This document shows, one piece after another, positions 37,992 through 48,200 of a stretch of DNA of 64,000 nucleotides. The translations under genes were made by a program, and so were the position numbers. Source of the DNA: Pycnococcus provasolii (Eukaryota > Chlorophyta > Pseudoscourfieldiophyceae > Pseudoscourfieldiales); assembly GCA_049487715.1 (NCBI GenBank), contig CP150581.1:248001-312000 (forward strand), in the 5' to 3' direction. Every line of letters begins with the position of its first letter. The stretch's first letter is position 1. Under the pieces are notes generated by a model, which worked only from the letters and a program-made list of their open reading frames with translations, was not told the origin of the DNA and did no database searches.

Positions 37992-38683
37992 ATGCCGTCT
38001 TGTGCGCATTTAAGGCAAAAACTTGTGGGAAGGCACACACACTTGGTGGGACGTGGAAATCGTATCATGGGGAGAAGAATCTGCTGCACCAATCAGAATA
38101 CGCGACACGCAGCTGCTTCAGTGGACGTGGACGTGCGTATTGCACGTGAGGATGATATTCAGGACATACTCGAGATTATGGACGGAGGCGAAGAAGATAA
38201 ACGTGAAGCAGCAGCTACTGATGAACAACAACCAGGAATGACAACGACAACAACAACAACAACAACAACCAAGCTCTGTGGTCCGAACAGACACTCCACG
38301 AGGAAGTTTTGTCAACAGTCGAGTGGAACCGCAACCACCACGCAAACTGCAAGCACCACCGCGTCACGCTTGTCGCCACGAACGCGCGCCAAGTTGTCGG
38401 ATTCGTGTGCGCATCCGTCGTCGCCAACGAGGCTCAGATTCTTAACCTCTGCGTATCACCCGCACACAGGAGGCGCGGTGTTGCCACAGCTCTCATGAAA
38501 ACGCTGTCCTCGAAGAAGGAGAAAAAGTGGGGAACAGTCTACGAGTCTGTGCTGGAGGTGGCGAGCAAGAACAAGGGTGCTCACGCGCTCTACGAGAGGC
38601 TCGGCTTTGATGAAGTGGGGCGGCGGCGCAAGTACTATAAGAACAACGACGACGCCATCATCATGAAGTGCACCTATTTTTGA
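37992..38683 (+). CDS. GNAT (RimI-like) N-acetyltransferase with a 71-bp intron
   Basis: Coding sequence join(37992..38202, 38274..38683), 206 residues. The N-terminal strand VRIAREDDIQDILEIMDGG lies in one frame and the rest in another. A GT (38203) to AG (38273) intron of 71 bp joins them to give EEDKPLWSEQTLHEEVLSTV, which matches the PWSE..L..E segment of RimI-type enzymes. Exon 2 has ILNLCVSPAHRRRGVATALM (acetyl-CoA loop RRRGVA) and NKGAHALYERLGFDEVGRRR. The family acetylates protein N termini or small amines. Without the intron one would need a frameshift in the ACA-repeat at 38240-38270, a less economical reading. Start could also be the later Met (MGRRICC). Confidence 0.75.
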
Positions 38684-38770
38684 TATAATTTATACGCTGT
38701 AAATACTACATATCTGTATGTTCTCTATTTGATTCAAAGCTGGCACCCTATATACTTCACTATTCATCAC

Positions 38771-39967
38771 ATGGCTGCTCCCATACGTGTCCAGCAGCAA
38801 CGACTCCTTCTCACGCAAGTGTATGGCACGTTCGAAGGCACGCCCGTGAAGCCGTTGCCACGTGACGAAGCTGGGTTAGGATCGGGAAGGAAATCGCACC
38901 AGCGACGCTATCTTTGGACATATGCCTTTGGTGTCGTGGCGCTCGTCGCGCAGGCACGAAGCGCAACCACCACTGCAGCGCGTGATGCGGTGCTACAGGC
39001 TGCCGCTGCACTCGCAGATGAGACGTTTGAAACGCTCGGTGCACCTGGAGCACTCTTAGGCACGCATATGACGTCGTGGACGACCGACGATGCGGACTAC
39101 GATGCAGCCTGAGCATTGCTTGCGCCGAACATTGGTTTGCGCATCGGAAAGTCGTCAGCAAATCCGTCGGGCAAATCAGACGCTGGCATGGATCTTGACG
39201 GGCAGTACTTTCACTACCTCGACAAAGCGTTGTTTGCTTCTGCCGTGCTTGCCGAGGAGGCTGGTGATGATGCTGGGACTAGGCACGCACTACGCGCTGC
39301 CGCGATCATCCTTGGCGTGCACAAGCACTTCACAGTTCCCGGAGAGGGTGTGCACTGGAAATTAAACACGGACGCAAAGCCCATTCGTGCTCTCGGTCCA
39401 CCTCGTCCAAGCAGCGATGCCATTTTTGGCTTCGTAGCGTACAAGCGTGTCAGCAACGCTCTCGTGGCGCTCGGTCAGATATCCCGAGCGAATCAAATTG
39501 CCCAAGCTGTGGAGGAGATGCGCGTGCTCGCGGCGAAATTTGCCTCGTCAACGCACTGGCGTGCATCTTCCGATCCACTTGGATGGGGTTTACAGTGCAT
39601 CGAGGCGCACTGGCTCGCACCAGATGACGGTGGACCGCGCGATCGACTCGTTCGTGAGCTCGACGAAGTGTCGAGGTGGGTGCTTTCGCCGACGCACCTC
39701 TCGCTTCCCTTTCGTCTCTACGGCGCTCTGATTGGCGCGAACGTGTTGTCGTCGTCGTCGTCGTCGTCGTCGCTAGTTCCCAATGCAACACAACAAGCTG
39801 CTGCTCTGACGAGTGACGGCGCACTCGTGTCACGCGAGCTCTCGTGTGGGATTGGATCAACGCCACACTCGGCTATTAACAAGGTGATGCTTGCGAACGT
39901 GCTGGACGTTTCTGGTTGGTGTCGTCGTGATGGCGAGGCGCCATATTCCTGTTTTTTTGTCCCATAA
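38771..39967 (+). CDS. six-hairpin-like protein of unknown function with an in-frame TGA
   Basis: From ATG 38771 (MAAPIRVQQQRLLL) the frame runs to 39967, broken only by TGA at 39110-39112. Before it: YLWTYAFGVVALVAQARSAT and ALADETFETLGAP. After it, same frame: NIGLRIGKSSANPSGKSD, GQYFHYLDKALFASAVLAEE and WGLQCIEAHWLAP. LRIGK...DGQYFHYL.K recalls a family of bacterial and algal hypothetical proteins with repeated helical hairpins, from memory only. The TGA may lie in a possible 75-bp intron (39039-39113, GTGCAC...CTGAG, frame kept), or be a real nonsense codon or recoded. No SECIS-like ATGA core is visible downstream, so selenocysteine is unlikely. Confidence 0.6.
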
Positions 39968-40046
39968 AATGTTTTTTTCTCTCTTGGTGTTACTCAAGGA
40001 AAGCAAGTAAAAAAAGAAGCTGTCCAACAAAGTGTAACCCGCCACT

Positions 40047-40816
40047 TTACGCGAGCACCTTCTCGACGATGCTCTTGGAGAGCGTGGAGACAGCCTCGTC
40101 GAGGTTCGCGAGCGTCGCCGCCTTCTCCGCCTCCAGATCGGAGATCGACGAGGCGAGCGAGCGGTCCACCTTCGCCTTCTCATCCGCGAGCTTGCTGTCG
40201 CACTCCTTCTGTGCCTCCTCCTTCGCCTTGGCAATCAGCGCCGCGACATCCTTCTGCGCGCTGCGGAGCGTCTCATCAGCCTCCTCTTCCATTCGCTTGA
40301 TGTCTCCGGCGTTGCCCTTGACATCACCGAGCTGGCTGCGGATCTTTTCGTCGCGCTCGTCGAGCACGGCGCCAACGGGCTTGAACCTGTAGAGAGTAGT
40401 AGTAAGTAGTAGTAGTAGTTGTTGTTGTTTGTGAGGAGGGGATGTTGTGAGTACTTGTGTCGATGGATTTGTGTCATAATAGGTCTGTTGAAAGCGCTTT
40501 TTTGTTTTTGGACGTACCACAAGTTGTCGAGGAGGACCATGAGCGTGACAAACTGCGCGGTCATGATGGGAAGCGTGATGTTGAAGTCGAAGAGCGCACC
40601 CGATTCCGCCATGGAGGATCCTGCGACGATCGCGTTACCGAGGACGGTGGTGACCATGACCTTTGAGGACGTGGAGGTGGTCACTGCCTTAATAGCCTTG
40701 GAAACAACGGAAGGCTTCGACACCGCCACCTTCGAGGAGGAGGAGGACGAGCATCGCACAGAGCAGGATCGCGAGACCTTCGGGGCCTTGGAGGAGAGCT
40801 TGAGCGTGGACATCAT
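40047..40816 (-). CDS. atpG: chloroplast ATP synthase CF0 subunit b' (AtpG), nuclear-encoded
   Basis: Coding sequence complement(join(40047..40386, 40518..40816)), 212 residues. Exon 1 has a Ser/Lys-rich transit peptide, a second hydrophobic thylakoid-type stretch, and then ALFDFNITLPIMTAQFVTLM, the single membrane helix of b/b'. A 131-bp intron (GTACGT...CTCTACAG) joins LLDNLW to FKPVGAVLDERDEKIRSQLG. Exon 2 is the long charged stator helix (KRMEEEADETLRSAQKDVAA). The b' subunit forms the peripheral stalk of CF1CF0 with b. In plants and green algae this gene is nuclear; in red-lineage algae it is usually plastid-encoded, so it supports a green affinity. Confidence 0.9.
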
Positions 40817-41612
40817 CTTGTACAGTCGACTGGAGATGGATAGGCAGATGGTTGGGTCCCTCCCTCCCTCGGTCGTCAGGTCAGGCGGCACCTCCCGGTG
40901 GAATTGTCCCGGGGGAAGAGGGGCCGGATGGGATTTTGCGGACAGAATTGTGCGACTGTGCTTCCCCCTCGAACCGGGGTCCCCGCAGTGTCTTATCTAG
41001 GGACCGAATCTACATCTCCTCGAGACTTGAGAGGGAGGGAGGCTCTGATCTGAGGGAGGCAAAAGGAGCCGGTTCTTCATTAGGTTAGGCGCTACCCGGG
41101 TACCCTACGCAGTACGCATCCCTCAACAACAGTCTTCATTCTTCACCTTGGTGGTTTCACCTTATGGGAGAAAGAAAGGGGGTACTACACTGGAACGCTG
41201 CATCAAAAAAGGGAGATGGGGTACCACACTTGAACGCTGGTTGACGACACTTTTGCTTCTTCCTCTGTCGTTCTTCTCTATCTCAGACTATCAGTAGAGT
41301 ATGTGCTGCAAGTTGTGCTTTTTTGATCCCATGGATGGACACGGGACTTACTTTTTGTGCATGTTTTTTTGTGTTAAGAGTAGGGTTTTGCATGTTCTGT
41401 GTGGAGGTTAGGGTTAGCGTTAGGGTTAGGATTAGGGTTAGGGTTCGCGACCTTGGGATTTTCATTTTTATTTTTTCAGAGCTGTTCGTTGTCTTCCGAA
41501 GAAGGTGCCCTCCCCCGATGAGCGACTGGATACGGCGTCGCGTCGAGTGAGTGAGCAGGTGTCATGTACCAATACAAGTGTAGATTTCAGAGTTACTATA
41601 CATATCCATCAG
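40817..41612. other. spacer with telomere-like block
   Basis: About 800 bp between atpG and the BORCS8-like gene. TTAGGGTTAGCGTTAGGGTT and further TTAGGG units lie at 41405-41448. Otherwise two near-repeated GGGGTAC(T/C)AC.C..GAACGCT motifs near 41180 and 41218. No gene. Confidence 0.45.
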
Positions 41613-42184
41613 TTACGTCGTCGGCGGCGTTCGCGGTGCGCCCTCCTCCCTGCTCGGAACGCTCCTCGCCGCAAGCAGGCTTCCCAATATTCCACCAAGC
41701 GCGCTCTCGACGTTGTCAATCGAAGTCTGCAAGTGCTCGTCCAAGTGCTCGCGCGCCTGCGTCGCCACCTCCGCACCGTCCCTGGCGTTTTCACTGGAGG
41801 TTTTCAACGTCTCGCGTTCTCTCTCCAACGCACGCACGCTGCGATGCACGTGTTCCTGTCAATTTGTTTATCAATTCGTACAGTTAGCGTCGAGCAGTTC
41901 AAATTTCAGAGTAAAAAAGCACGCAAGCATTGTACCTGAATGTAGTACAAACCCACGCTCGGCTCGTGCGCCAGCCGGGCGACGTAGTGCTCGGTCGTCG
42001 CAAGCATGGAGTCGACGGAGGCTGCGAACGCGGAGTGGGGCTGGCTGCGGCGCACATGTGCTCGTTCCTCCGCCGTATTTTTCTTGGGCGAGTTGGACGT
42101 TGGCGGAACGACGCCACTCAGCGGCGACGAGCGAATCGGCGAGCTGTACGCCCAGTCCAGTCCAGTGGGTTCAGCCCAGTCCAT
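41613..42184 (-). CDS. BORCS8: BORC subunit 8 (BORCS8/MEF2BNB)-like protein
   Basis: Coding sequence complement(join(41613..41855, 41936..42184)), 163 residues, with an 80-bp intron: GTACAATG at the donor, CTAAC branch-like site, TTGACAG acceptor. The joined core, ATTEHYVARLAHEPSVGLYY then IQEHVHRSVRALERERETLK, matches human BORCS8 (ANEPSVALYRLQEHVRRSLP). The rest is one long coiled-coil-like helix with IDNVESALGGILGSLL. BORC is a lysosome-positioning complex of eight small helical subunits, related to BLOC-1. The first 60 residues are disordered with Ser-Pro sites. The intron falls exactly in the conserved motif, so both frames support it. Confidence 0.75.
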
Positions 42185-43764
42185 GGCGGCGAGATGCCGA
42201 GAACGGAAAATAATGGCAGGGGAGGCGGGGTTAGAAGGCGGGGTTGGCGAAGGGGACATTATTCGGGGTTGGTCAAGGGAGGGGCCCTGTGGCTCTGCGA
42301 ACTTCCCGGCAAGTGCAAGCCTGCAAGGGACGAGGTGTCCGTTGCCGGTATTATTGCGGAGGGCGGAGACAGACAAAGGAGAGGAAGGCGTGACGTCGTT
42401 TGCTTTGGAAGGGAACTTACATAAAATAAAATCTCTCCTCCTGAATCCTGATATCAGAGAGGTAGGCGTTGGCTGGCGCATCTAACCTGGCGCATCTCCC
42501 CGCCTTCCTTCCACGGCAAGGCTTGCTCTCTCCCCTCATTGCTCATGCTGCTGATCTGCTCTCTCTGTGAGACGGCCGGAGCGCTGAAGAAGAAGCTCGT
42601 TCGAAGAAGGTTGGCAAACATCTTCGTCTTCGTCTGTGATGGGAGGAGCCGTTCCGTTGCACAATGCACACACCATGCTGTTGCAGTGTTCGTCTTGCCA
42701 ACTGCTCATGGTCTCGTGGAGTCTTGACTGCTTTGGAATGACGGACGGCCGTGCTCCGTAGGGTGCAGAACCAGGCACCGTGCTGTACCGCTGCCACATT
42801 TAGTTTCCCTCCCCTCCATGAGGCTCATGAGAGGGGTGAGTGGTGACCTAAAGGTCGGCGGAAAGGAAAACCAGCACCCCAGAACCGGTTCCTCCCACGC
42901 CCCAACGCCTTGAAGGGTTTGGCGCGTTTGTTTGCGGAGGAGGGAAAGAGCAAAGAGGGGGAGGGACCCTGAGGCACCCACCACGAGAGGGAGAGGGGCA
43001 CAGCCGGGCAGAGGGAGAGGAGGGAAGGGGAAGAATTCAGGCACCGGGAATTTTTTTCCGAACCGTTTGGTGTGTGTGTGTGCTTTTGTGTTTGTTCCTT
43101 TCGCTTTCGCAAACAAACTCTCCTCTCCAAACCAACCTTGAAAAAAAAAACCAATCTTAGGGCATCGCCCGCCCTCGTCACCGAGAGTGCACTTGAACTT
43201 GGCGGGCATTGCACTGCCTTCTGCCGACGCTGCTCGAGGGAGTTGTCCTCCTGCCAGTCTCCTTTGTTGGTGTGATCGGCTGATCTTCGTTTGCTCCTCT
43301 CATCTTCGTTTGGTTGCTGCTCCTCTGGACTCACTGGTGCGGTTTACTGCCTTGCTGCTGCTCTCAGGACTGTCGTGCGGTTTCCTTGTTGTTGTCGTGC
43401 GGTTTACGGCACACACGCACAGAGAGTCAGTACTGTGATAATAACAGGTTCCTTCCTTTCGAGGTTTGGCATCTCTGCGTGTTTCACGGACTTCGATTCA
43501 TTTGCTGGGTGAGGTGCAGACCGTCTGCCCCACGCCAAGCACTGTACAGGAACGAGTGAGTGAGTGACGTCTGCTCGCTGCCTCGCTGCTGCTCGTGTCG
43601 TTTGTTGGGTTTGTGTGTCTACACACAAAAAAAACATAAAGGATACAGCACAGAATCACAGCGCAGAAAAAAAAAGAGCCAACCTGCTTTGCCGCTTCTT
43701 GGACAATCCATTTGCCTTTTTTTCTTTTTCTGTACAAATTTTTCCATAGCAACACATCTTCACC
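42185..43764. other. long region upstream of PP1, no gene seen
   Basis: 1.58 kb between the divergent BORCS8-like and PP1 genes. GGCGGGGTTAG and ATTCGGGGTTGG motifs at 42226-42270 sit 40-90 bp upstream of the BORCS8-like start. Further on are purine-rich tracts (42930-43040), a GT run (43070-43082) and several short homopolymers. Frames up to 169 codons exist on the minus strand, but are low in complexity and unlike proteins. The 3' part may be a long leader of PP1, possibly with an intron I cannot place. Confidence 0.4.
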
Positions 43765-44745
43765 ATGGCTGCAGTCTCTTCAACCTTGGACGTCGAGTCC
43801 GTCATCGACAGACTGACACAAAATAAGCAGAACAAACAACCAGTCACCGAGGAGGAGGTGAAGCTCATCTGCTCAAAGGCGCGAAGCTTATTCATGGAGC
43901 AAAGTTGCCTGCTCGAGCTGTGCAGCCCCATCCGCGTCGTGGGTGACATCCACGGGCAGTACAGCGACCTGCTCCGCCTGTTTGAGTACGGCGGCTTTCC
44001 ACCGGAGAGCAACTACCTGTTTCTAGGTGACTACGTCGACCGCGGAAAGAACTCGCTCGAGGTCACCCTCCTCCTCCTCTGCTACAAGATCAAGTTCCCC
44101 GAGAACTTCTTCATGCTCCGCGGCAACCACGAGTGCTCGTCGATTAGCCGAATCTACGGCTTCTACGACGAGTGCAAGCGGCGCTACTCCATCAAGATCT
44201 GGAAGACGTTCATGGACGTCTTCAACTGTCTTCCGTTCGCCGCCATCATCGAGGAGAAGATCTTCTGCATACACGGAGGATTGTCACCCGAGTTGAAGTC
44301 GCTGCAACAGATTCAGAACATCCCGAGGCCCACAGACGTGCCGGACACGGGCATGATCTGCGACTTTCTCTGGTCTGACCCAGATCAGGACGTTCAGGGG
44401 TGGGGTGAGAACGACCGTGGCGTGAGCTACACTTTCGGCGAGCAGGTGATTGACGAGTTCCTCAAGCGCTTCGACTTTGACCTCATCGTCCGCGCTCACC
44501 AGGTTGTGGAGAATGGGTACGAGTTTTTCGCTAAGCGCAAGCTCGTGACGGTATTCTCGGCACCCAACTACTGCGGAGAGTTCGACAACGCGGGTGCAAT
44601 GATGCACGTCGACGAGACGCTCATGTGCTCGTTCCAAATTCTCAAGCCGGTGGAGAAGAAGCAGCGCTTCCTCTACAGTGCCATTGGACAGCAGCGTCCC
44701 GCAACGCCGCCACGATCGAAGCAGCCTGCAGCACCACCAAAGTGA
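43765..44745 (+). CDS. PP1: protein phosphatase 1 catalytic subunit
   Basis: 326 residues, the normal PP1 length, with no intron. All metal and phosphate ligands are present: GDIHGQ (D61, H63), GDYVDRG (D89) and RGNHEC (N121, H122), then [28 protein letters not shown] and [29 protein letters not shown], the toxin-sensitive beta12-13 loop, is intact. The tail contains RPATPPR, the CDK-inhibitory Thr site known in PP1. PP1 acts with many regulatory subunits in mitosis, glycogen and cilium control. The alternative, PP2A, is excluded by these PP1-specific stretches. Confidence 0.97.
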   Translation: MAAVSSTLDVESVIDRLTQNKQNKQPVTEEEVKLICSKARSLFMEQSCLLELCSPIRVVGDIHGQYSDLLRLFEYGGFPPESNYLFLGDYVDRGKNSLEVTLLLLCYKIKFPENFFMLRGNHECSSISRIYGFYDECKRRYSIKIWKTFMDVFNCLPFAAIIEEKIFCIHGGLSPELKSLQQIQNIPRPTDVPDTGMICDFLWSDPDQDVQGWGENDRGVSYTFGEQVIDEFLKRFDFDLIVRAHQVVENGYEFFAKRKLVTVFSAPNYCGEFDNAGAMMHVDETLMCSFQILKPVEKKQRFLYSAIGQQRPATPPRSKQPAAPPK

Positions 44746-45226
44746 TGAGGTGGTGGTAGTAGTGAGGGAACTGCTAGGAGAGTTCGAGCGGTGTATGTGG
44801 TGCGTGTGCGTGAGAGAGTGTGTGTGTGTGTGTGCGTGAGTGAGTGAGTGAGTGGGAGAGTGCGAGACAACAGAGTGTGCGTGTGCGTGTGCGTGCGTGT
44901 GAGAGAGAGAGAGTGAGAGTGAGTGAGAACGAATTGAGGATAAATCAGAGAAAAAAAGAAAAGAAAATATGAGTGCGAATGCAATCATACGTGCGCTCGA
45001 GAGACGATTTTCAAATAATAATTACAAGATTGGCCTTCTGATGGATAGGGATATAGATACAGTTGCGCTTCTCGTTGATTCTTTTTCTGAAATCCTCTTC
45101 TCGACAGATATGCGTGGTGTGTGTGTTGGTGTTTTCGGTGTGAGATGTACACCATACGTGTCACGTGACAGCTCGAACATAAAAAAAATTATCTACCCTA
45201 CATTTTATTTCGAGGTCGCTTACCCC
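44746..45226. repeat. GT/GA-rich 3' region
   Basis: 480 bp after PP1 with GTGTGT, GTGAGTGA and GAGAGA runs at 44800-44935. An 87-codon frame at 44969 lacks any feature of a gene and overlaps nothing conserved. Confidence 0.5.
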
Positions 45227-48200
45227 TTATAACTGCCTCCTCCTCCTCCTCCTCCCTGCTCCTCCTCCACCTAATCGGTCCTGAAGCTTTCCAAAGATAC
45301 TCTTTGACTCGCCCTTACTTGCCTGCATCGAACGCGTGACATTCAGTAGTTGCTGGAGAACCTCGTTCTCACGCTTTAGGTCAACGACAAGCAGTTCCGC
45401 ACGATTGCGTTCTTGAACGAGAGTTCGCGTCTCAGTACGCAGGTCCTCCAAGGCACGACTCTCCGACTTCCCACGATCAGCCTGCGATTTGGTTAGTTCA
45501 GTAGACAAGTCCTCTGCACGACGCTCAGCAGCCTCTGCGGCGGCGCGCGACGACTCAAGGTCTGCCTGCAGTCGTGCTAGATCATCCGATTTGGATGATG
45601 CTTCACTAGACGCCGCGGCAAGTGCCTTCTGTGAAGCTTCCTCAAACTCGCCGCGAGCCGTTTCCATTTCCACCTCGTGATGTCGTCGAACCTCCTCGAG
45701 GCTGGCGGCGCTCTCGGCAAGCTGTGATTCCAGTGCCGATACGCGCTCGGAAGACTCCGCCTTGGCGCTTTCGAGACTAGCGGCGCTCTCGGCAAGCTGT
45801 GATTCCAGTGCCGATACGCGCTCGGAAGACTCCGCCTTGGCGCTTTCGAGGCTAGCGGCGCTCTCGGCAAGCTGTGATTCCAGTGCCGATACGCGCTCGG
45901 AAGACTCCGCCTTGGCAAGCGATAGATCCCGTTCCAATTCCTGTGTTTTCGCAGCCAGTGCTGACTCGCCGCCTTCCAACTGCGTGGTGAGCCGTGCATT
46001 ATCAGCCTGTGATTCTGCAATCTTGCTCATAAGCTCCTGTATTTGGCTGGACGCTTCTTTCTGTTGTGCCACGAGTTTCTCCTGTGCCGCCGCCGCAGCA
46101 GCTGCTGCTGCCTCATCTCCCTTAGCTTGTGCTTCGGATAGTCGCGCATTCTCAGCCTGAGCCTCGGAGAGTGCACTTGTCAGCTGCTCCACCTGCGCGG
46201 TGAGACGTTCCTGCGCTGCAGTCGCCTCGGCAAGCTTGCTTTCAAGCTCCTGCGCGACACCTGATGACGATGCGGCTGCCGCATCTCCCTTGGCCTGAGC
46301 CTCGGAGAGTGCACTTGTCAGCTGCTCCACCTGCGCGGTGAGACGTTCCTGCGCTGCAGTCGCCTCGGCAAGCTTGCTTTCAAGCTCCTGCGCGACACCT
46401 GATGACGATGCGGCTGCCGCATCTCCCTTGGCCTGAGCCTCGGAGAGTGCACTTGTCAGCTGCTCCACCTGCGCGGTGAGACGTTCCTGCGCTGCAGTCG
46501 CTTCGGCAAGCTTGCTTTCAAGCTCCTGCGCGACACCTGATGACGATGCGGCTGCCGCATCTCCCTTGGCCTGAGCCTCGGAGAGTGCACTTGTCAGCTG
46601 CTCCACCTGCGCGGTGAGACGTTCCTGGGTTCCGAGGGCGTCTGCAAGCTTATTCTCGAGTTCTTCACGTGCGCTCCTAGCCTCCTTAGCCTCCTCTTCA
46701 GACTGTCGAGCAAGACGTTCCTGCGCAGCCGTTGCCTTGGTGAGAGCGTCCGTGAGCTTTTCAGCCTCAGCTGCATGCTCCTTGGCCCCCGCTATTCTCT
46801 CTTGCTCGTTAATCTCGTGCTGCCGAATGGTCTCTTCTGATGTGCTGAGCGCACTTTGTGTCTCCTGAAGTTGCAAAGTGATGGTTGAAATTTCCGCGTT
46901 TGCCTTCTCGGCGCTTTTTAAGGCCGTTTCTCGAGCCGCCTCCAATTCCGATGTCGTTCGCGCAGCTGCTTCAGCAGCAGCAGCAGCCTCCATGCGAGTC
47001 GACACGAGCGTATCCTCTGATGTTTTGAGCTTATTGGCTAGACGTAAAACCTCCGCATTCAGTTCCTTGCTTGCAGCGTCCACCTCAGCTGCACCCTCAG
47101 CCATGCCTTGGCGGAGCCGCTCTGTGTCTGCACGGCTCCCTGCCAGCTCCCTTTGTAGCTCGTCTATCTCACTCTCCTTACTTGTTTTTGCCGCAGCCGC
47201 GGCGAGCAATTCTACATTCAGCCGCTTCGCCTCCGCATCTGCCACCTCTGCTGCGGCGACAGCAGCGTCCGTTCGCTCAGTCGCCGATGCAACTGAGTCA
47301 CGTAATTTAGCCACGGATGATTCGGTCTCTTTGAGCAGCTGCCGAAGGTCTGAAAGTTCTTTGCCCGCTGCCTGCGCAGCAGCATCGCCACCTTTCGCGA
47401 CTTCATCCTTCTCCATCTCCAAAGTTGTCAAGCGCGCACGCAGGGATTTCGCCTCCTCTACTGCATTGTCACAGTTCACACCTAGCGCCTTCTTCTCTGA
47501 CTCCAAGCTTGTTATGCTTGCCCGGAGAGACTCCATCTCCTGAGCTGACGCGTCGGCGCCCTTCGCGACCTCCGTCTTCTCAGATTCTAAAGTAGACACA
47601 CGCGCACGAAGCGACTCCGCCTCCGCCGATGCGGCTTGTGCCGCCGCGTCCGCACCTTTTGCGAGCTCCGCCTTCTCAGACTCCAAGGCGCTCACGCGAG
47701 CGCGAAGCGACTCCGCCTCCGCCGATGCGGCTTGTGCCGCCGCGTCGCCGCCCTTCGCGAGCTCCGCCTTCTCAGACTCCAACGCGCCCACGCGTGCGCG
47801 AAGCGACTCCGCCTCCGCCGATGCAGCTTGTGCCGCCGCGTCGCCGCCCTTCGCGAGCTCCGCCTTCTCAGACTCCAACGCGCCCACGCGTGCGCGAAGC
47901 GACTCCGCCTCCGCCGATGCAGCTTGTGCCGCCGCGTCGCCGCCCTTCGCGAGCTCCGCCTTCTCAGACTCCAAGGCGCCCACGCGTGCGCGAAGCGACT
48001 CCGCCTCCGCCGATGCAGCTTGTGCCGCCGCGTCGCCGCCCTTCGCGAGCTCCGCCTTCTCAGACTCCAAGGCGCTCACGCGAGCGCGAAGCGACTCCGC
48101 CTCCGCCGATGCGGCTTGTGCCGCCGCGTCGCCGCCCTTCGCGAGCTCCGCCTTCTCAGACTCCAAGGCGCTCACGCGTGCGCGAAGCGACTCCGCCTCC

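Noticed and set aside
39110-39112. TGA read as selenocysteine
   Set aside because: No SECIS-like stem with an ATGA/GA core is visible between the final stop at 39967 and the next gene end at 40047, and the residue lies in a variable stretch before LRIGK.
44969-45232. 87-codon ATG frame after PP1
   Set aside because: A/T-rich, no family features, overlaps the end of the coiled-coil gene, and lies in a low-complexity 3' region.
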